64,000 nt of DNA, taken from Pararoseomonas baculiformis. GTDB lineage: Bacteria; Pseudomonadota; Alphaproteobacteria; Acetobacterales; Acetobacteraceae. Made by a program: the position numbers and the translations under genes. Shown here piece by piece: positions 8,617 to 17,398 of the stretch (its first letter is position 1; the number at the start of each line of letters is the position of its first letter). The stretch lies in NCBI RefSeq assembly GCF_017813395.1, contig NZ_JAGIZB010000014.1, positions 62,001-126,000 of the forward strand, given 5' to 3'. The notes under the pieces were generated by a model. The model worked only from the letters and a program-made list of their open reading frames with translations. It was not told where the DNA came from and ran no database searches.

Positions 8617-11600
8617 CTAGTGCAGGTCGGCGGGCGTGCCGGTGGAGGGCGGGCCGGGATCCCTGGGCCTGTGCCCGAACCAGCCCTTCACCCGCTCGCG
8701 GATGGTCTGGAACACCACATAGAGCATCGGGATCATGAAGATGCCGATGATCGAGGCCGCGAGCATGCCGCCGAAGACCGGCGTGCCCACCGCCCGACGC
8801 GAGACGGCGGCCGCGCCGGTCGCGATGACGAGCGGAATGAGCCCGAGGATGAAGGCGATCGAGGTCATCATCACCGCGCGGAAACGGAGCCGCGCGCCCT
8901 CGGCCGCGGCCTCGCGGATGCCCATGCCGCGTTCGCGGGCCTCCTTCGCGAACTCGATGATCAGGATGCCGTTCTTCGCGGCCAGCGCAATCAGCACGAC
9001 GAGGCCGATCTGGGCGTAGATATCGAGCGACAGCTTGCCCAGAAGGATGGCGATGAAGGAGCCGAGCACGCCCACCGCGATCGAGAGCAGCACGGGGATC
9101 GGGATGGTCCAGCTCTCATAGAGCGCGACGAGGAAGAGATAGGCAAAGAGAACCGCGAGCGCGAGGATATAGGCCGTCTGTCCCGTCGCCAGCTTCTCCT
9201 GGTAGGCGGTGCCGGTCCAGGCATAGCCGTAGCCATTGGGCAGCACGCGTTCGGAAAGCTGCTCCATCGCCGTCAGCGCCTGGCCGGAGGAGACGCCCGG
9301 CCTTGGCGCGCCGTTCACCGAGATGGCGCGGTAGTTGTTGTAGCGGAAGATGGTCTGCGGCCCGACCACCGTCCGGATGTCGGCGAAGGCGCGCAGCGGC
9401 ACCATCTCCCCGCTGTTGCTGCGGACCTGGATGCGCCAGATGTCGTCTAGGTCGTTGCGGTCCCCGGCCTCGGCCTGGATGTTCACCTGCCAGACGCGGC
9501 CATACAGGTTGAAGTCGTTGACATAGATGCCGCCCAGCGCCGCCTGCAGGGTGGTGAAGATGTTGGCGATGGGCACGCCGAGCGCCTGCGCCTTGTCGCG
9601 ATCCACATCGAGGTAGATCGAGGGATTGTTGGCGGCGAAGGTCGAGAACACCGCCGTGAGGTTGGGATCCTGGTTGGCGGGCACGATGAGGCCGAGCATG
9701 GCGGCGGCCAGGGCATTGATGTCCCGCCCCTCATAGTCCTGCAGGATGTATTCGAAGCCGCCGCCGGTCCCCAACCCGACGATCGGGGGCAGGTTGAAGG
9801 CGAAGATATTGGCCGTGCGGATGGACTGGGTGGCGCCGAAGACGCGACCGATGGCGGCCTGCACGCTGTCCGCCACCTGCGTGCGGTCGGCGAAGGGCTT
9901 CATCCGGATGACCATGAAGGCCGAGTTGGACTGCGCCCCGCCATCGATGAGCGAGAAGCCGACGATCCCCAGCGTGCCCTGCACGGAGGGAATGGGGCGG
10001 ACGATCTCCTCGATCTGGCGCACCACCTCGCGCGTGCGGGCCACGCTGGCGCCGGGGGGAAGCTGGGCCTGGACGAAGAACGCCCCCTGGTCCTCCTGCG
10101 GCAGGAAGCCCGTGGGCGTCACCTTGCTGATGGTCCAGATGCCGAAGCCGAAGCCGGCGGTCAGCAGGATCGAGAGGAAGGAGACCCGCACCAGCCGGCG
10201 CACGCCGCCCGCATACCGGTCCCGCGTCCAGTCGATGCCGCGCAGCACATAGCCGATCGGTCCCCGGCGGGGGCCGTGATGCGGCTTGAGGATGATGGCG
10301 CAGAGCGCCGGGGAGAGGGTGAGGGCGTTGATGGCCGAGATGACCATGGCCGCCGAGATCGTCACCGCGAACTGGCGGAACAGCTCGCCGGACAGGCCAG
10401 GGATGAAGGCGATCGGAACGAAGACGGAGAGGAGGACGAGGGTGATCGCGATGATCGGGGCCGTGATCTCCTGCATCGCCTTCTTGGTGGCGTCCGCCGT
10501 GGAGAGCTCGGGATGCTCCTCCATCACGCGTTCCACGTTCTCGACCACCACGATGGCATCGTCCACTACGATGCCGATGGCCAGGACCATGGCCAGCAGG
10601 GACACGGTGTTCGCCGAGTAACCCATGCCGAGCAGGATGATGAAGGCGCCGATGAGACTGACCGGGACCGCGATGGTGGGGATGATCGTCGCCCGCCAGC
10701 TGCCGAGGAACAGGTAGACCACCACCACCACGAGGATGAAGGCCTCGATGAGGGTCTTGATGACCTCGTGGATCGTCTCGTTCACGAAGTCGGAGCTGTC
10801 GTAGAAGACCTCGGTATCCAGCCCCTGCGGGAAGCGGACACTGAGTTCCTGCAGCCGCTGCTTCACGGCGGTCGAGACCTGCACCGCATTGGCGCCGGGG
10901 GCGAGATAGATGCCGAAGGCAATTGCGGGCTGGCCGTTGAACCGGTTCTCCGTGTCCATATTCGCCGCGCCGACCTCGACCCGCGCGACGTCGCGCACGC
11001 GCAGGACCGAGCCGTCCTGGTTGGCACGGACCACGATGTTCCCGAATTCCTCGGGCGTCTGGAGGCGACCGCGGGTTTCCAGGTTGATCTGGAAGGGCTG
11101 GTCGTCGCCGATGGGCCGGCCGCCCAGGCGCCCGACGGCGGCCTGGACGTTCTGGCCCTGGATGGCGGCGATCACGTCCTGCGCCGTCATGTTCAGGCTG
11201 GCGAGGCGGTCCACCTCGAACCAGACGCGCATGGAGTAGTCCTGCGCGCCGAACACGTTCACCTGGCCGACGCCGGGCACGCGGGCGAGGTCGTCCAGCA
11301 TGTTGATGGTGAAGTAGTTCGAGAGGAAGAGCGGGGCGAGGCCGCCCTGCTTCGCGTAGAGGAAGCCGAACATCAGCACGGCGGAGGACTGCTTGCGCAC
11401 GGTCACGCCGCTGCGCTGCACCTCCTGCGGCAGGCGGGCCATGGCGGCCTGGACGCGGTTGTTCACGTTCACCGTCGCCAGGTCGGGATCGGTGCCGAGC
11501 TGGAAGGAGACGTTCAGCGAGTAGGTGCCGTCATTGGCGGAGTTGGAGCGCATGTAGATCATGCGGTCCACGCCGTTGATCTGGCCCTCCAGCACCTGCC

Positions 11601-11787
11601 CGATCGTCTGCTCCACCACAGTGGCCGAGGCGCCCGGATAGCGCGCGGCGACCGAGACCTGGGGGGGCACGATGTCGGGGAACTGGGAAACGGGGATGCG
11701 GAGCAGCGAGATCGCGCCTGCGATGAGCGTGAGCAGCGCGATGACGATCGCCAGCCTGGGGCGATCGACAAAGGTTCCGGAGATCAT
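8617..11787 (-). CDS. RND multidrug efflux transporter, HAE1 family inner-membrane pump
   Basis: A 1056-residue AcrB/MexB-like proton-driven pump, the usual length. The N-terminus has the TM1 segment [20 protein letters not shown] and the porter domain start [16 protein letters not shown]4 carries the conserved Asp-Asp pair in [19 protein letters not shown], required for proton relay. The GTGGA-type C-terminal TM bundle includes [15 protein letters not shown] and [19 protein letters not shown]. It lies nine bases downstream of its periplasmic adaptor in one operon; no outer-membrane TolC-like gene is present, so it must share an outer channel encoded elsewhere. Confidence 0.94.
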   Translation of the reverse strand: MISGTFVDRPRLAIVIALLTLIAGAISLLRIPVSQFPDIVPPQVSVAARYPGASATVVEQTIGQVLEGQINGVDRMIYMRSNSANDGTYSLNVSFQLGTDPDLATVNVNNRVQAAMARLPQEVQRSGVTVRKQSSAVLMFGFLYAKQGGLAPLFLSNYFTINMLDDLARVPGVGQVNVFGAQDYSMRVWFEVDRLASLNMTAQDVIAAIQGQNVQAAVGRLGGRPIGDDQPFQINLETRGRLQTPEEFGNIVVRANQDGSVLRVRDVARVEVGAANMDTENRFNGQPAIAFGIYLAPGANAVQVSTAVKQRLQELSVRFPQGLDTEVFYDSSDFVNETIHEVIKTLIEAFILVVVVVYLFLGSWRATIIPTIAVPVSLIGAFIILLGMGYSANTVSLLAMVLAIGIVVDDAIVVVENVERVMEEHPELSTADATKKAMQEITAPIIAITLVLLSVFVPIAFIPGLSGELFRQFAVTISAAMVISAINALTLSPALCAIILKPHHGPRRGPIGYVLRGIDWTRDRYAGGVRRLVRVSFLSILLTAGFGFGIWTISKVTPTGFLPQEDQGAFFVQAQLPPGASVARTREVVRQIEEIVRPIPSVQGTLGIVGFSLIDGGAQSNSAFMVIRMKPFADRTQVADSVQAAIGRVFGATQSIRTANIFAFNLPPIVGLGTGGGFEYILQDYEGRDINALAAAMLGLIVPANQDPNLTAVFSTFAANNPSIYLDVDRDKAQALGVPIANIFTTLQAALGGIYVNDFNLYGRVWQVNIQAEAGDRNDLDDIWRIQVRSNSGEMVPLRAFADIRTVVGPQTIFRYNNYRAISVNGAPRPGVSSGQALTAMEQLSERVLPNGYGYAWTGTAYQEKLATGQTAYILALAVLFAYLFLVALYESWTIPIPVLLSIAVGVLGSFIAILLGKLSLDIYAQIGLVVLIALAAKNGILIIEFAKEARERGMGIREAAAEGARLRFRAVMMTSIAFILGLIPLVIATGAAAVSRRAVGTPVFGGMLAASIIGIFMIPMLYVVFQTIRERVKGWFGHRPRDPGPPSTGTPADLH

Positions 11788-11796
11788 GTTCCTGCC

Positions 11797-13224
11797 TTAC
11801 CGGGCGGAGCCGGACTGGTTGGCTGGCGACGTCGCGGCCTGGGGCTGGCTGGTGCCCGGCTGCCCCGTGTTCGGCGCGGCCGGCGCGCCGGGCGGGGAGG
11901 AGGCGGTTCCCACCGGGGCGCCCTGGGCGGTGCCCTGATTCGCGCGGCCGGGGGCGGCACTCGCCGGCGCATTGCCGGTGGCGGCCGGGCTGGCGGGCGC
12001 CCCGGGCTGGCCCGCCTGGGTGCCGGCCTGGGTTCCGGGCGGGACGCTGGCCGGCGCGGCATTCACCTCCTGCCCCGGGCGCACGCGCTGGATGCCTTCC
12101 ACGATCACACGGTCGCCGGGGTTCAGCCCTTCCTCCACCACCGCCACCTGCGGGGTGTTGCGGCCCAGGCGCAGGTTCCGTCGCTGTGCCTTGCCCTCAT
12201 TGTCCACGATGAAGGCGTAGTAGCCCTGCTGGTCCTGCAGCACGGCCGCCCGTGGGATGGTGATGGCCAGAACCGGCTCCACCCCCTCCACGAATACGTT
12301 GACGAACTGCCCGTCGATCAGCGAGCGGCCGCCGATCTCCGGACGGGTCGGGTTGGGCACCCGTGCGCGGATCAGGATGCTGTCCGTCGCGCGGTTGATC
12401 TGGTTGTCGATGAACTCGATCCGCCCGACTTCCGGATAGGTCTTCCCATCCGCCGTGCGGAAGCGGACCTGCACGGCCTCCACGCCCCCGCGGGATGCGT
12501 AGCGGTCCCGCAGCTCCAGCGCCTGGCGCTGGGAGACGGGGAAGGAGACCCGCATCGGGTCCTGGCTGACAATGACGGCCAGCGTGCCCGTGGTCGGCCC
12601 GACCACATTGCCGACGGTGAGGTTGGTGCGGCCGATCTTGCCGTCGATCGGGGAGCTGATCTCGGTATAGCTGAGATTCACTTCCGCGCTTCGGGCCGCG
12701 GCCCTGGCAGCGACCAGTTGCGCATTGGCGGTGCGTTCCTGCGCGACCGCATTGTCGAGCGCGACGCGGGTGCCGGCGCCGCTGCGGGTCAGCTCCTGGG
12801 CGCGGGAGAGGGTGACGCGGGCATTCGCCACCTCCGCCTCGGCGGAGGCCACATTGGCCTGGGCACGGGCCAGCTCCGCCTCGAAGCTCTGCCGCTCGAT
12901 CCGGTAGAGTGGATCCCCGCGATGGACCTCCTGGCCCTCCTGGAAGAGCCGCTCCTGGAGGTAGCCGGTCACGCGGGCGACGATCTCCACCCGTTCCACC
13001 GCCTCGACTCGGCCGACGAACTCGGTGCTCTCCGTCACCGGGCGGCGGGCGGCCTCCTGCACGCCCACGGCGGGCGGGCCCTGGGGGCCGAACTGCGCCA
13101 TCGCGGGACCAGGGGCCGCCAGCAGGGCCAGGGCCGATGCCGCGCCGAGGAGCGCATGGCGAATGCGGGGTGCGGGAGCCCGCGAGGACCCACGGGAAGA
13201 TGTGCGGCGCGTCATATGCGGCAT
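11797..13224 (-). CDS. RND efflux periplasmic adaptor (MFP/HlyD family)
   Basis: A membrane-fusion adaptor of about 475 residues. A signal-peptide-like N-terminus (ALLGAASALALLAAPGPAMA) is followed by the barrel-sandwich motif EIVARVTGYLQERLF, a coiled-coil hairpin (EAELARAQANVASAEAEVANARVT region) and the second half-lipoyl segment SPIDGKIGRTNLTVGN. The C-terminal ~100 residues are rich in Pro, Ala, Gly and Gln and probably disordered. Starts at 13224 or 13215 both give an export signal; the frame stays open to 13647, but that extension lacks homologous features and would run through the operator-like palindrome at 13259. Confidence 0.88.
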   Translation of the reverse strand: MPHMTRRTSSRGSSRAPAPRIRHALLGAASALALLAAPGPAMAQFGPQGPPAVGVQEAARRPVTESTEFVGRVEAVERVEIVARVTGYLQERLFQEGQEVHRGDPLYRIERQSFEAELARAQANVASAEAEVANARVTLSRAQELTRSGAGTRVALDNAVAQERTANAQLVAARAAARSAEVNLSYTEISSPIDGKIGRTNLTVGNVVGPTTGTLAVIVSQDPMRVSFPVSQRQALELRDRYASRGGVEAVQVRFRTADGKTYPEVGRIEFIDNQINRATDSILIRARVPNPTRPEIGGRSLIDGQFVNVFVEGVEPVLAITIPRAAVLQDQQGYYAFIVDNEGKAQRRNLRLGRNTPQVAVVEEGLNPGDRVIVEGIQRVRPGQEVNAAPASVPPGTQAGTQAGQPGAPASPAATGNAPASAAPGRANQGTAQGAPVGTASSPPGAPAAPNTGQPGTSQPQAATSPANQSGSAR

Positions 13225-13255
13225 GTGGCTGAAGGGGCGCGAAGCTGCAAGGAGT

Positions 13256-13277
13256 GATTGAACCGATCGGTTCAGTC
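13256..13277. promoter_or_regulatory. Palindromic operator-like site upstream of the RND efflux operon
   Basis: TGAACCGATCGGTTCA at 13259-13274 is a perfect 16-base palindrome; adding the flanks gives a 22-base site with a single mismatched pair. It sits 35 bases upstream of the adaptor start, where a promoter is expected. Size and symmetry match operators of TetR/AcrR-type efflux repressors. No TetR gene adjoins; the divergent neighbour is an IclR protein. Confidence 0.6.
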
Positions 13278-13465
13278 TGGTGGCGGAGAGGTTGCCGGGA
13301 GGAGAACGGAGGTTGAACTGAAAATCTCTCGCAATTCGGCCAAGCTGTTCCACTCTACAGCATGCATCCCTTCCGATTCGTCGCTTCGATAAGGGATAGT
13401 TCAGCTGTGGCGTGTCCCCGTTCCGGGGCTGAAAGTTAATCCGCGTCACAAGGGGAGAACGAGTT

Positions 13466-14272
13466 GTGGAACCCATCGTCCTGATGCCCGACGCCGCTCG
13501 CGCAGAGGGGGGCCTCGGCGCAACGGGCCAGGGCCAGGGCGCATCGCCCGGCCGCGGCCGGCTTCTCTCTCCACCTTCCACCGCATCGGGCGTGGCAGCC
13601 GTCGGGCGCGCAATGACGGTGCTCAGCGCCTTCCGGCCGGGTGACACCTCCCTGCCACTTCGAGTTCTGGCCGCGCGAACCGGGCTCTACAAGAGCACCA
13701 TTCTTCGCCTCCTCGCCTCGCTGGAACGCCATTGCTGCGTCAAGCGCAACCAGGACGGCACCTGGTCTCCCGGCCCCATGCTGCTGCACTGGGGCTCGCT
13801 CTATACCCGCAGCCTCGGCCTGGAGCCGCTAATTCCCCCCGTGCTCGATTCGCTGACCGAGGCAACGGGGCAGGGGGCCACCTTCTGGGTGCGCGCCGAT
13901 GAGGAGCGCCGGGTCTGCCTCTACCGCGCCGCCCCGCCCCGCACGCTGCGCGTGGCGGTCCAGGCCGGGGACATGATGCCCCTTGGCGCCGCCGCGACCG
14001 GCCGCGTCTTCGCGGTCTGGGATGCCGCATCGAGCGAGACGGCCGAGGCGGCGCCGGAACTGGCGCCGGGCGCCTATCCCGTGATCGCCACCCAGGGCAC
14101 GCGGGAGCTGGACGCGGCCGCCATTTCGGCGCCGGTCTTCCTGCCGGGCGGAACGCTTTGCGGGGCGCTGACCCTGTCGGGCTCCAGCGAGCGCCTCTGG
14201 CCCGAGGTGGAGCGGGTGAAGCCGCTGGTCGCGGAGGCCGCGGCGGGCCTCACCCGCGCTCTCGCGGCCTGA
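13466..14272 (+). CDS. IclR family transcriptional regulator
   Basis: A 268-residue regulator. After a Gly/Pro-rich N-terminal tail (about 45 residues), a winged helix-turn-helix runs about 48-105 with LRVLAARTGLYKSTILRLLASLE as the recognition region. The C-terminal effector-binding domain contains GQGATFWVRADEERRVCLYR and the GxxxPLGAAATGRV block typical of IclR ligand pockets. The GTG start at 13466 follows a GGGGAGAACGAG ribosome site. It is divergent from the RND operon; IclR proteins usually regulate catabolic genes and may also autoregulate, and the shared intergenic region holds two inverted repeats. Confidence 0.88.
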   Translation: MEPIVLMPDAARAEGGLGATGQGQGASPGRGRLLSPPSTASGVAAVGRAMTVLSAFRPGDTSLPLRVLAARTGLYKSTILRLLASLERHCCVKRNQDGTWSPGPMLLHWGSLYTRSLGLEPLIPPVLDSLTEATGQGATFWVRADEERRVCLYRAAPPRTLRVAVQAGDMMPLGAAATGRVFAVWDAASSETAEAAPELAPGAYPVIATQGTRELDAAAISAPVFLPGGTLCGALTLSGSSERLWPEVERVKPLVAEAAAGLTRALAA

Positions 14273-14425
14273 AGCCGCCCGGAAGCGCCCGAACCCGGCT
14301 ACGAACGCAGTTCCGAACCGGCACGGGCCGCGGGGCCGGGCCTTCCGGCCGGCCCGGCGTCGGCGCATGCTGACCCGCAGCCGGATCCCCCGCCTAACCT
14401 GGGGACGGCAAGGGAGGTTTCGTCC

Positions 14426-15424
14426 ATGCCGGTTTCCGGCACGATCATCGTCTTTGCCGTCATCCTTATCCTCGCGCTGGTCACGGCAGCGAAGGGGATA
14501 CGTACCGTCTCCCAGGGCGAGGTCTGGACCGTGGAGCGCTTCGGGCGCTTCACCCATCTTCTCCAGCCCGGGCTGAACTTCATCATCCCCTATATCGACT
14601 CGGTCGGGCAGCGGATGAACGTGCAGGAGGTGGTGCTCGACATCCCCGAGCAATCCGTCATCACCCGGGACAATGCGACCGTCACGGTGGACGGCATCGT
14701 CTATTTCCGGGTGATGGACCCCGCCAAGGCCGCCTATCAGGTGCAGGACCTGCGGGGCGCCCTGACGGCCCTGGCCATGACCAATATCCGGGCCGTCATC
14801 GGTGAGATGGACCTGGACCAGACCCTCTCCTCGCGCGAGCGTATCAACTCGGCCCTGCTGGCGATCCTGGACGGGGCGACCGACCCCTGGGGCGTCAAAG
14901 TGAACCGGGTGGAGATCCGCAAGATCGAGCCGCCGGAGAACCTGATCCGGGCAATGAACCTTCAGATGACCGCCGAGCGCGAGCGCCGCGCGACGGTGGT
15001 GAAGGCCGAGGGCGCCAAGACGGCCCTGGTGCTTGAAGCCGAAGGCCGGCGCGAGGCCGCCTTCCGCGATGCCGAGGCGCGCGAGCGCATGGCCCAGGCG
15101 GAAGCCGCGGCAACCCGCATGGTGGCCGAGGCCGCGACCGGGGCGGGTGTCGAGGCGCTCCGCTATTTTGTGGCCGAGAAATATGTCGGTGCCTTCCAGG
15201 CCATCGCGGCCAGCCCGAACTCCCGGCTGGTGATCGTGCCCATGGAGGCCTCCGGCCTTGCCGGGGGAATCACCGCGGCGCTTGAGCTGCTGCAGAAGCC
15301 CGCAGGCACCCCTCCGCCAGCCGGGCCCGCCGGTCCGGTCGGCTTCGTCGCGCCGGCATCCACTGCGGCCGGGCCGGCTGCCTCGGTTCCCCGGGTGGGG
15401 AGCGGCCCGTGGAACCCTGGCTGA
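14426..15424 (+). CDS. SPFH/band-7 stomatin-like protein (paraslipin)
   Basis: A 332-residue membrane-associated scaffold protein. One N-terminal hydrophobic helix (about residues 5-22) anchors it, followed by the SPFH domain (GEVWTVERFGRFTHLLQPGL through the PENLIRAMNLQM helix, about 32-190), then a charged coiled coil (ERERRATVVKAEG) and a C-terminal Pro/Ala-rich tail. In this family the partner is an NfeD protein, and the nfeD gene here overlaps by 16 bases. The pair is thought to organise membrane microdomains or quality control; no protease is encoded beside it. Confidence 0.88.
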   Translation: MPVSGTIIVFAVILILALVTAAKGIRTVSQGEVWTVERFGRFTHLLQPGLNFIIPYIDSVGQRMNVQEVVLDIPEQSVITRDNATVTVDGIVYFRVMDPAKAAYQVQDLRGALTALAMTNIRAVIGEMDLDQTLSSRERINSALLAILDGATDPWGVKVNRVEIRKIEPPENLIRAMNLQMTAERERRATVVKAEGAKTALVLEAEGRREAAFRDAEARERMAQAEAAATRMVAEAATGAGVEALRYFVAEKYVGAFQAIAASPNSRLVIVPMEASGLAGGITAALELLQKPAGTPPPAGPAGPVGFVAPASTAAGPAASVPRVGSGPWNPG

Positions 15425-15828
15425 TCTGGATCCTCGCCGGCCTCGTCCTGCTCGGCGCCGAGCTTGCCCTGCCCGGTGCTTTCCTGCTCTGGGCCGGGCT
15501 GGCCGCGATCGGCACGGGGCTGGTCTGGCTGGTCGTATCACCGGGCTTTCCGCTCTCCGTCGTGATCTTCGTCGGGTTGATGGCGGCCGGGGTGGCGGTC
15601 GGCCTGCGTCGGCGGCGCGGCCCGGAACCGCTGCGGGTTAACACGCCGGGTTCCGGCCTGGTCGGGCGGGAGGGCGTGGTGCTCGCGACCGGGCTTCCCG
15701 GCTTGCGCGTGAGAGTGGGCGACAGCGACTGGCCCGCCATTGCCCTGGAGGGCCATCCCATCGTGGGAGACATCATCCGGGTGGATGGGGTGGAAGGGAC
15801 CATACTCCAGGTCCGCCTGACCCGCTGA
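15409..15828 (+). CDS. NfeD family protein
   Basis: A 139-residue membrane protein of the short NfeD type (no ClpP-like domain). Two or three hydrophobic helices occupy about residues 4-72, and the C-terminal OB-fold starts near LVGREGVVLATGLPG and ends VDGVEGTILQVRL. The GTG start at 15409 lies inside the stomatin gene in another frame, so the two are translationally coupled. Function is inferred from the conserved partnership with stomatin-like proteins. Confidence 0.85.
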   Translation: MEPWLIWILAGLVLLGAELALPGAFLLWAGLAAIGTGLVWLVVSPGFPLSVVIFVGLMAAGVAVGLRRRRGPEPLRVNTPGSGLVGREGVVLATGLPGLRVRVGDSDWPAIALEGHPIVGDIIRVDGVEGTILQVRLTR

Positions 15829-15842
15829 CCCGGTCATCCGTC

Positions 15843-15867
15843 TCATTCTTGTATATTGCGAGAATGA
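15843..15867. promoter_or_regulatory. Inverted repeat upstream of a small membrane-peptide gene
   Basis: TCATTCT (15843-15849) and AGAATGA (15861-15867) form a 7-base inverted repeat with an AT-rich 11-base spacer. AT-rich DNA is rare in this window, so this may be a promoter/operator for the small gene at 15921. The binding protein is unknown. Confidence 0.35.
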
Positions 15868-15920
15868 AAAGATTTGGGCTCAACTCACCGGCAACGAGGC
15901 AAACGGGGAGGAGAGGTGGG

Positions 15921-16079
15921 ATGCTGATTCAGACCGGACATCGCCGGGCGCCCGAACGCACGGCTGCGCACCGTGTGCCAAGGCCCTGGCCCCTTTGGAT
16001 CGCGCTTCCCGCGCTGACCGGGCTGTCCCTCGTCATTTGGGGCGGCATGGCTGCCATGGCGCGCGTCATGCTTTTCTGA
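15921..16079 (+). CDS. Hypothetical 52-residue single-pass membrane peptide
   Basis: The ATG at 15921 follows a good ribosome site (GGGGAGGAGAGGTGGG). The product has a basic N-terminal half (His/Arg-rich, about residues 1-25) and one hydrophobic helix (LWIALPALTGLSLVIWGGMAAM, about 26-47). I do not recognise a family. The frame is open back to 15849, but no ribosome site precedes that start. It is convergent with the MFS transporter gene and could be a small regulatory membrane protein, though nothing here shows a partner. Confidence 0.45.
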   Translation: MLIQTGHRRAPERTAAHRVPRPWPLWIALPALTGLSLVIWGGMAAMARVMLF

Positions 16080-16121
16080 AGGCCAGGCTGTCTTTTTGAC
16101 GAACCAGGCCGGAAGGCCCGG

Positions 16122-17336
16122 TCAGGCGGGCTTCCGGGTCATGGCGGCGTAAAGCAGGGCACAGGCCGCCACGGCGGCGCCGAAGAACACCAGCCCAGCC
16201 CCTGTCCCGGCCATGGCGACCACTGGGCCCGATGCCGCCTGCAGCAGCGCGGCGCCCGCGAAGAAGGACAGGTTTACCCCGGCCAGGGCCTTGCCTGCCT
16301 GGTCCGGCGGCACCGCCGCCCGCGTGGCCGCGAAGGCCAGGGGCTGCACGGAAATCAGCAGGAAAAATCCGAGCAGCGTGACCGCATCCCAGGCCGGCGG
16401 CATCCCGCCCAGAGGGCCGCCCGGTCCCCCGAGGGCCGTGAGGGCCAGGAAAATGCCTGCGCCGAGATGGCCCAGCACCAGCAGGGCGCGCCGGTGCCCG
16501 AAGCGCCGGTCCACGATTCCCCAGAGCGCCGGGCCGATCACCACCGCACTGGTGGCGAGCAGGAGGATGTTGCCGGCCTCCACCCGGGGAAGCCCTTTCA
16601 CCTCCATCAGCCAGGGCCCGCCCCAGAGCCCCCGCACGCCGATCACCGCGGCGAAGGAGGCGAAGGCGAGCACGACGACGCCGCGCAGCCTGGGCGAGAC
16701 CGTCAGGCTCAGCACCTCGCGGGCATCGGCAGCGAGGCTGCGCCGCGGGCCGGATGCATCCTCGCCCCGGACAAGAAGCGCGACGAGGCCGAGGATCACC
16801 AGGGCGGCACCCGCGCAGGTCCAGTACCCCGCGCGCCAGCCCGAGGCCTCGACCAGGAGCGCGAGGGGGCTCGCGGAGAGCAGCATCCCACAATTGCCGA
16901 GCGCCTGGACGAGGCCCGACCAAAGGCCGAACCGGGCCGGGCTCAGCCGCTTGGCCGCATAGGTCACCGGGCCCATCAGCATGCCCGAGCAGCCCAGGCC
17001 GAGCACGATCTGCGCGATCAGGAAGCCGAGCGCACCGCCCGCGAGAGCCGCCAGCACCGCGCCGATCCCCGCCACGGCGAGAAGGCCGAGCGCGGTGCGC
17101 CGCACGCCGAAGCGGTCCAGCGCCACGCCGAGCGGCACCTGGGCGAAGGCGAAGGAGAGATTGAAGGCCCCGGTGAGCGAGGCGAGGCCGCCCGCCGTGA
17201 CCCCGAGATCCCGCCCAAGCACATCCGCCGCTATGGCCGGAAGGGTGCGCACCATGTTCGAGAGCACATGGCCGAGGGTGAGGGCCACGAGGGGGGCCAC
17301 GAAGGCGAGCGAAGCCTCCCGCGCGTCGTCATTCAT
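16122..17336 (-). CDS. MFS transporter
   Basis: A 404-residue major facilitator with about 12 hydrophobic helices. The loop 2-3 signature GVALDRFGVRRTALG is present after TM2, and a related GIVDRRFGHRRALLV repeats after TM8, consistent with the duplicated six-helix halves. The substrate is not evident. It stands 62 bases downstream of the flavin oxidase gene on the same strand and may be co-transcribed, in which case it might move a hydroxy-acid substrate, but that is inference. Confidence 0.82.
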   Translation of the reverse strand: MNDDAREASLAFVAPLVALTLGHVLSNMVRTLPAIAADVLGRDLGVTAGGLASLTGAFNLSFAFAQVPLGVALDRFGVRRTALGLLAVAGIGAVLAALAGGALGFLIAQIVLGLGCSGMLMGPVTYAAKRLSPARFGLWSGLVQALGNCGMLLSASPLALLVEASGWRAGYWTCAGAALVILGLVALLVRGEDASGPRRSLAADAREVLSLTVSPRLRGVVVLAFASFAAVIGVRGLWGGPWLMEVKGLPRVEAGNILLLATSAVVIGPALWGIVDRRFGHRRALLVLGHLGAGIFLALTALGGPGGPLGGMPPAWDAVTLLGFFLLISVQPLAFAATRAAVPPDQAGKALAGVNLSFFAGAALLQAASGPVVAMAGTGAGLVFFGAAVAACALLYAAMTRKPA

Positions 17337-17398
17337 GAAATTCGCGTTCCCTCCGCGCCCCGCCCTGCACGGGGCCGAGGTCGCTCTTCACTCTTGGC

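Noticed and set aside
10276-13257. A 993-codon plus-strand open frame over the RND operon
   Set aside because: It is the antisense shadow of the pump and adaptor genes, which have clear RND and adaptor motifs.
13829-15541. A 570-codon minus-strand frame
   Set aside because: It runs opposite to the IclR and stomatin-like genes, both of which have family motifs; it has none.
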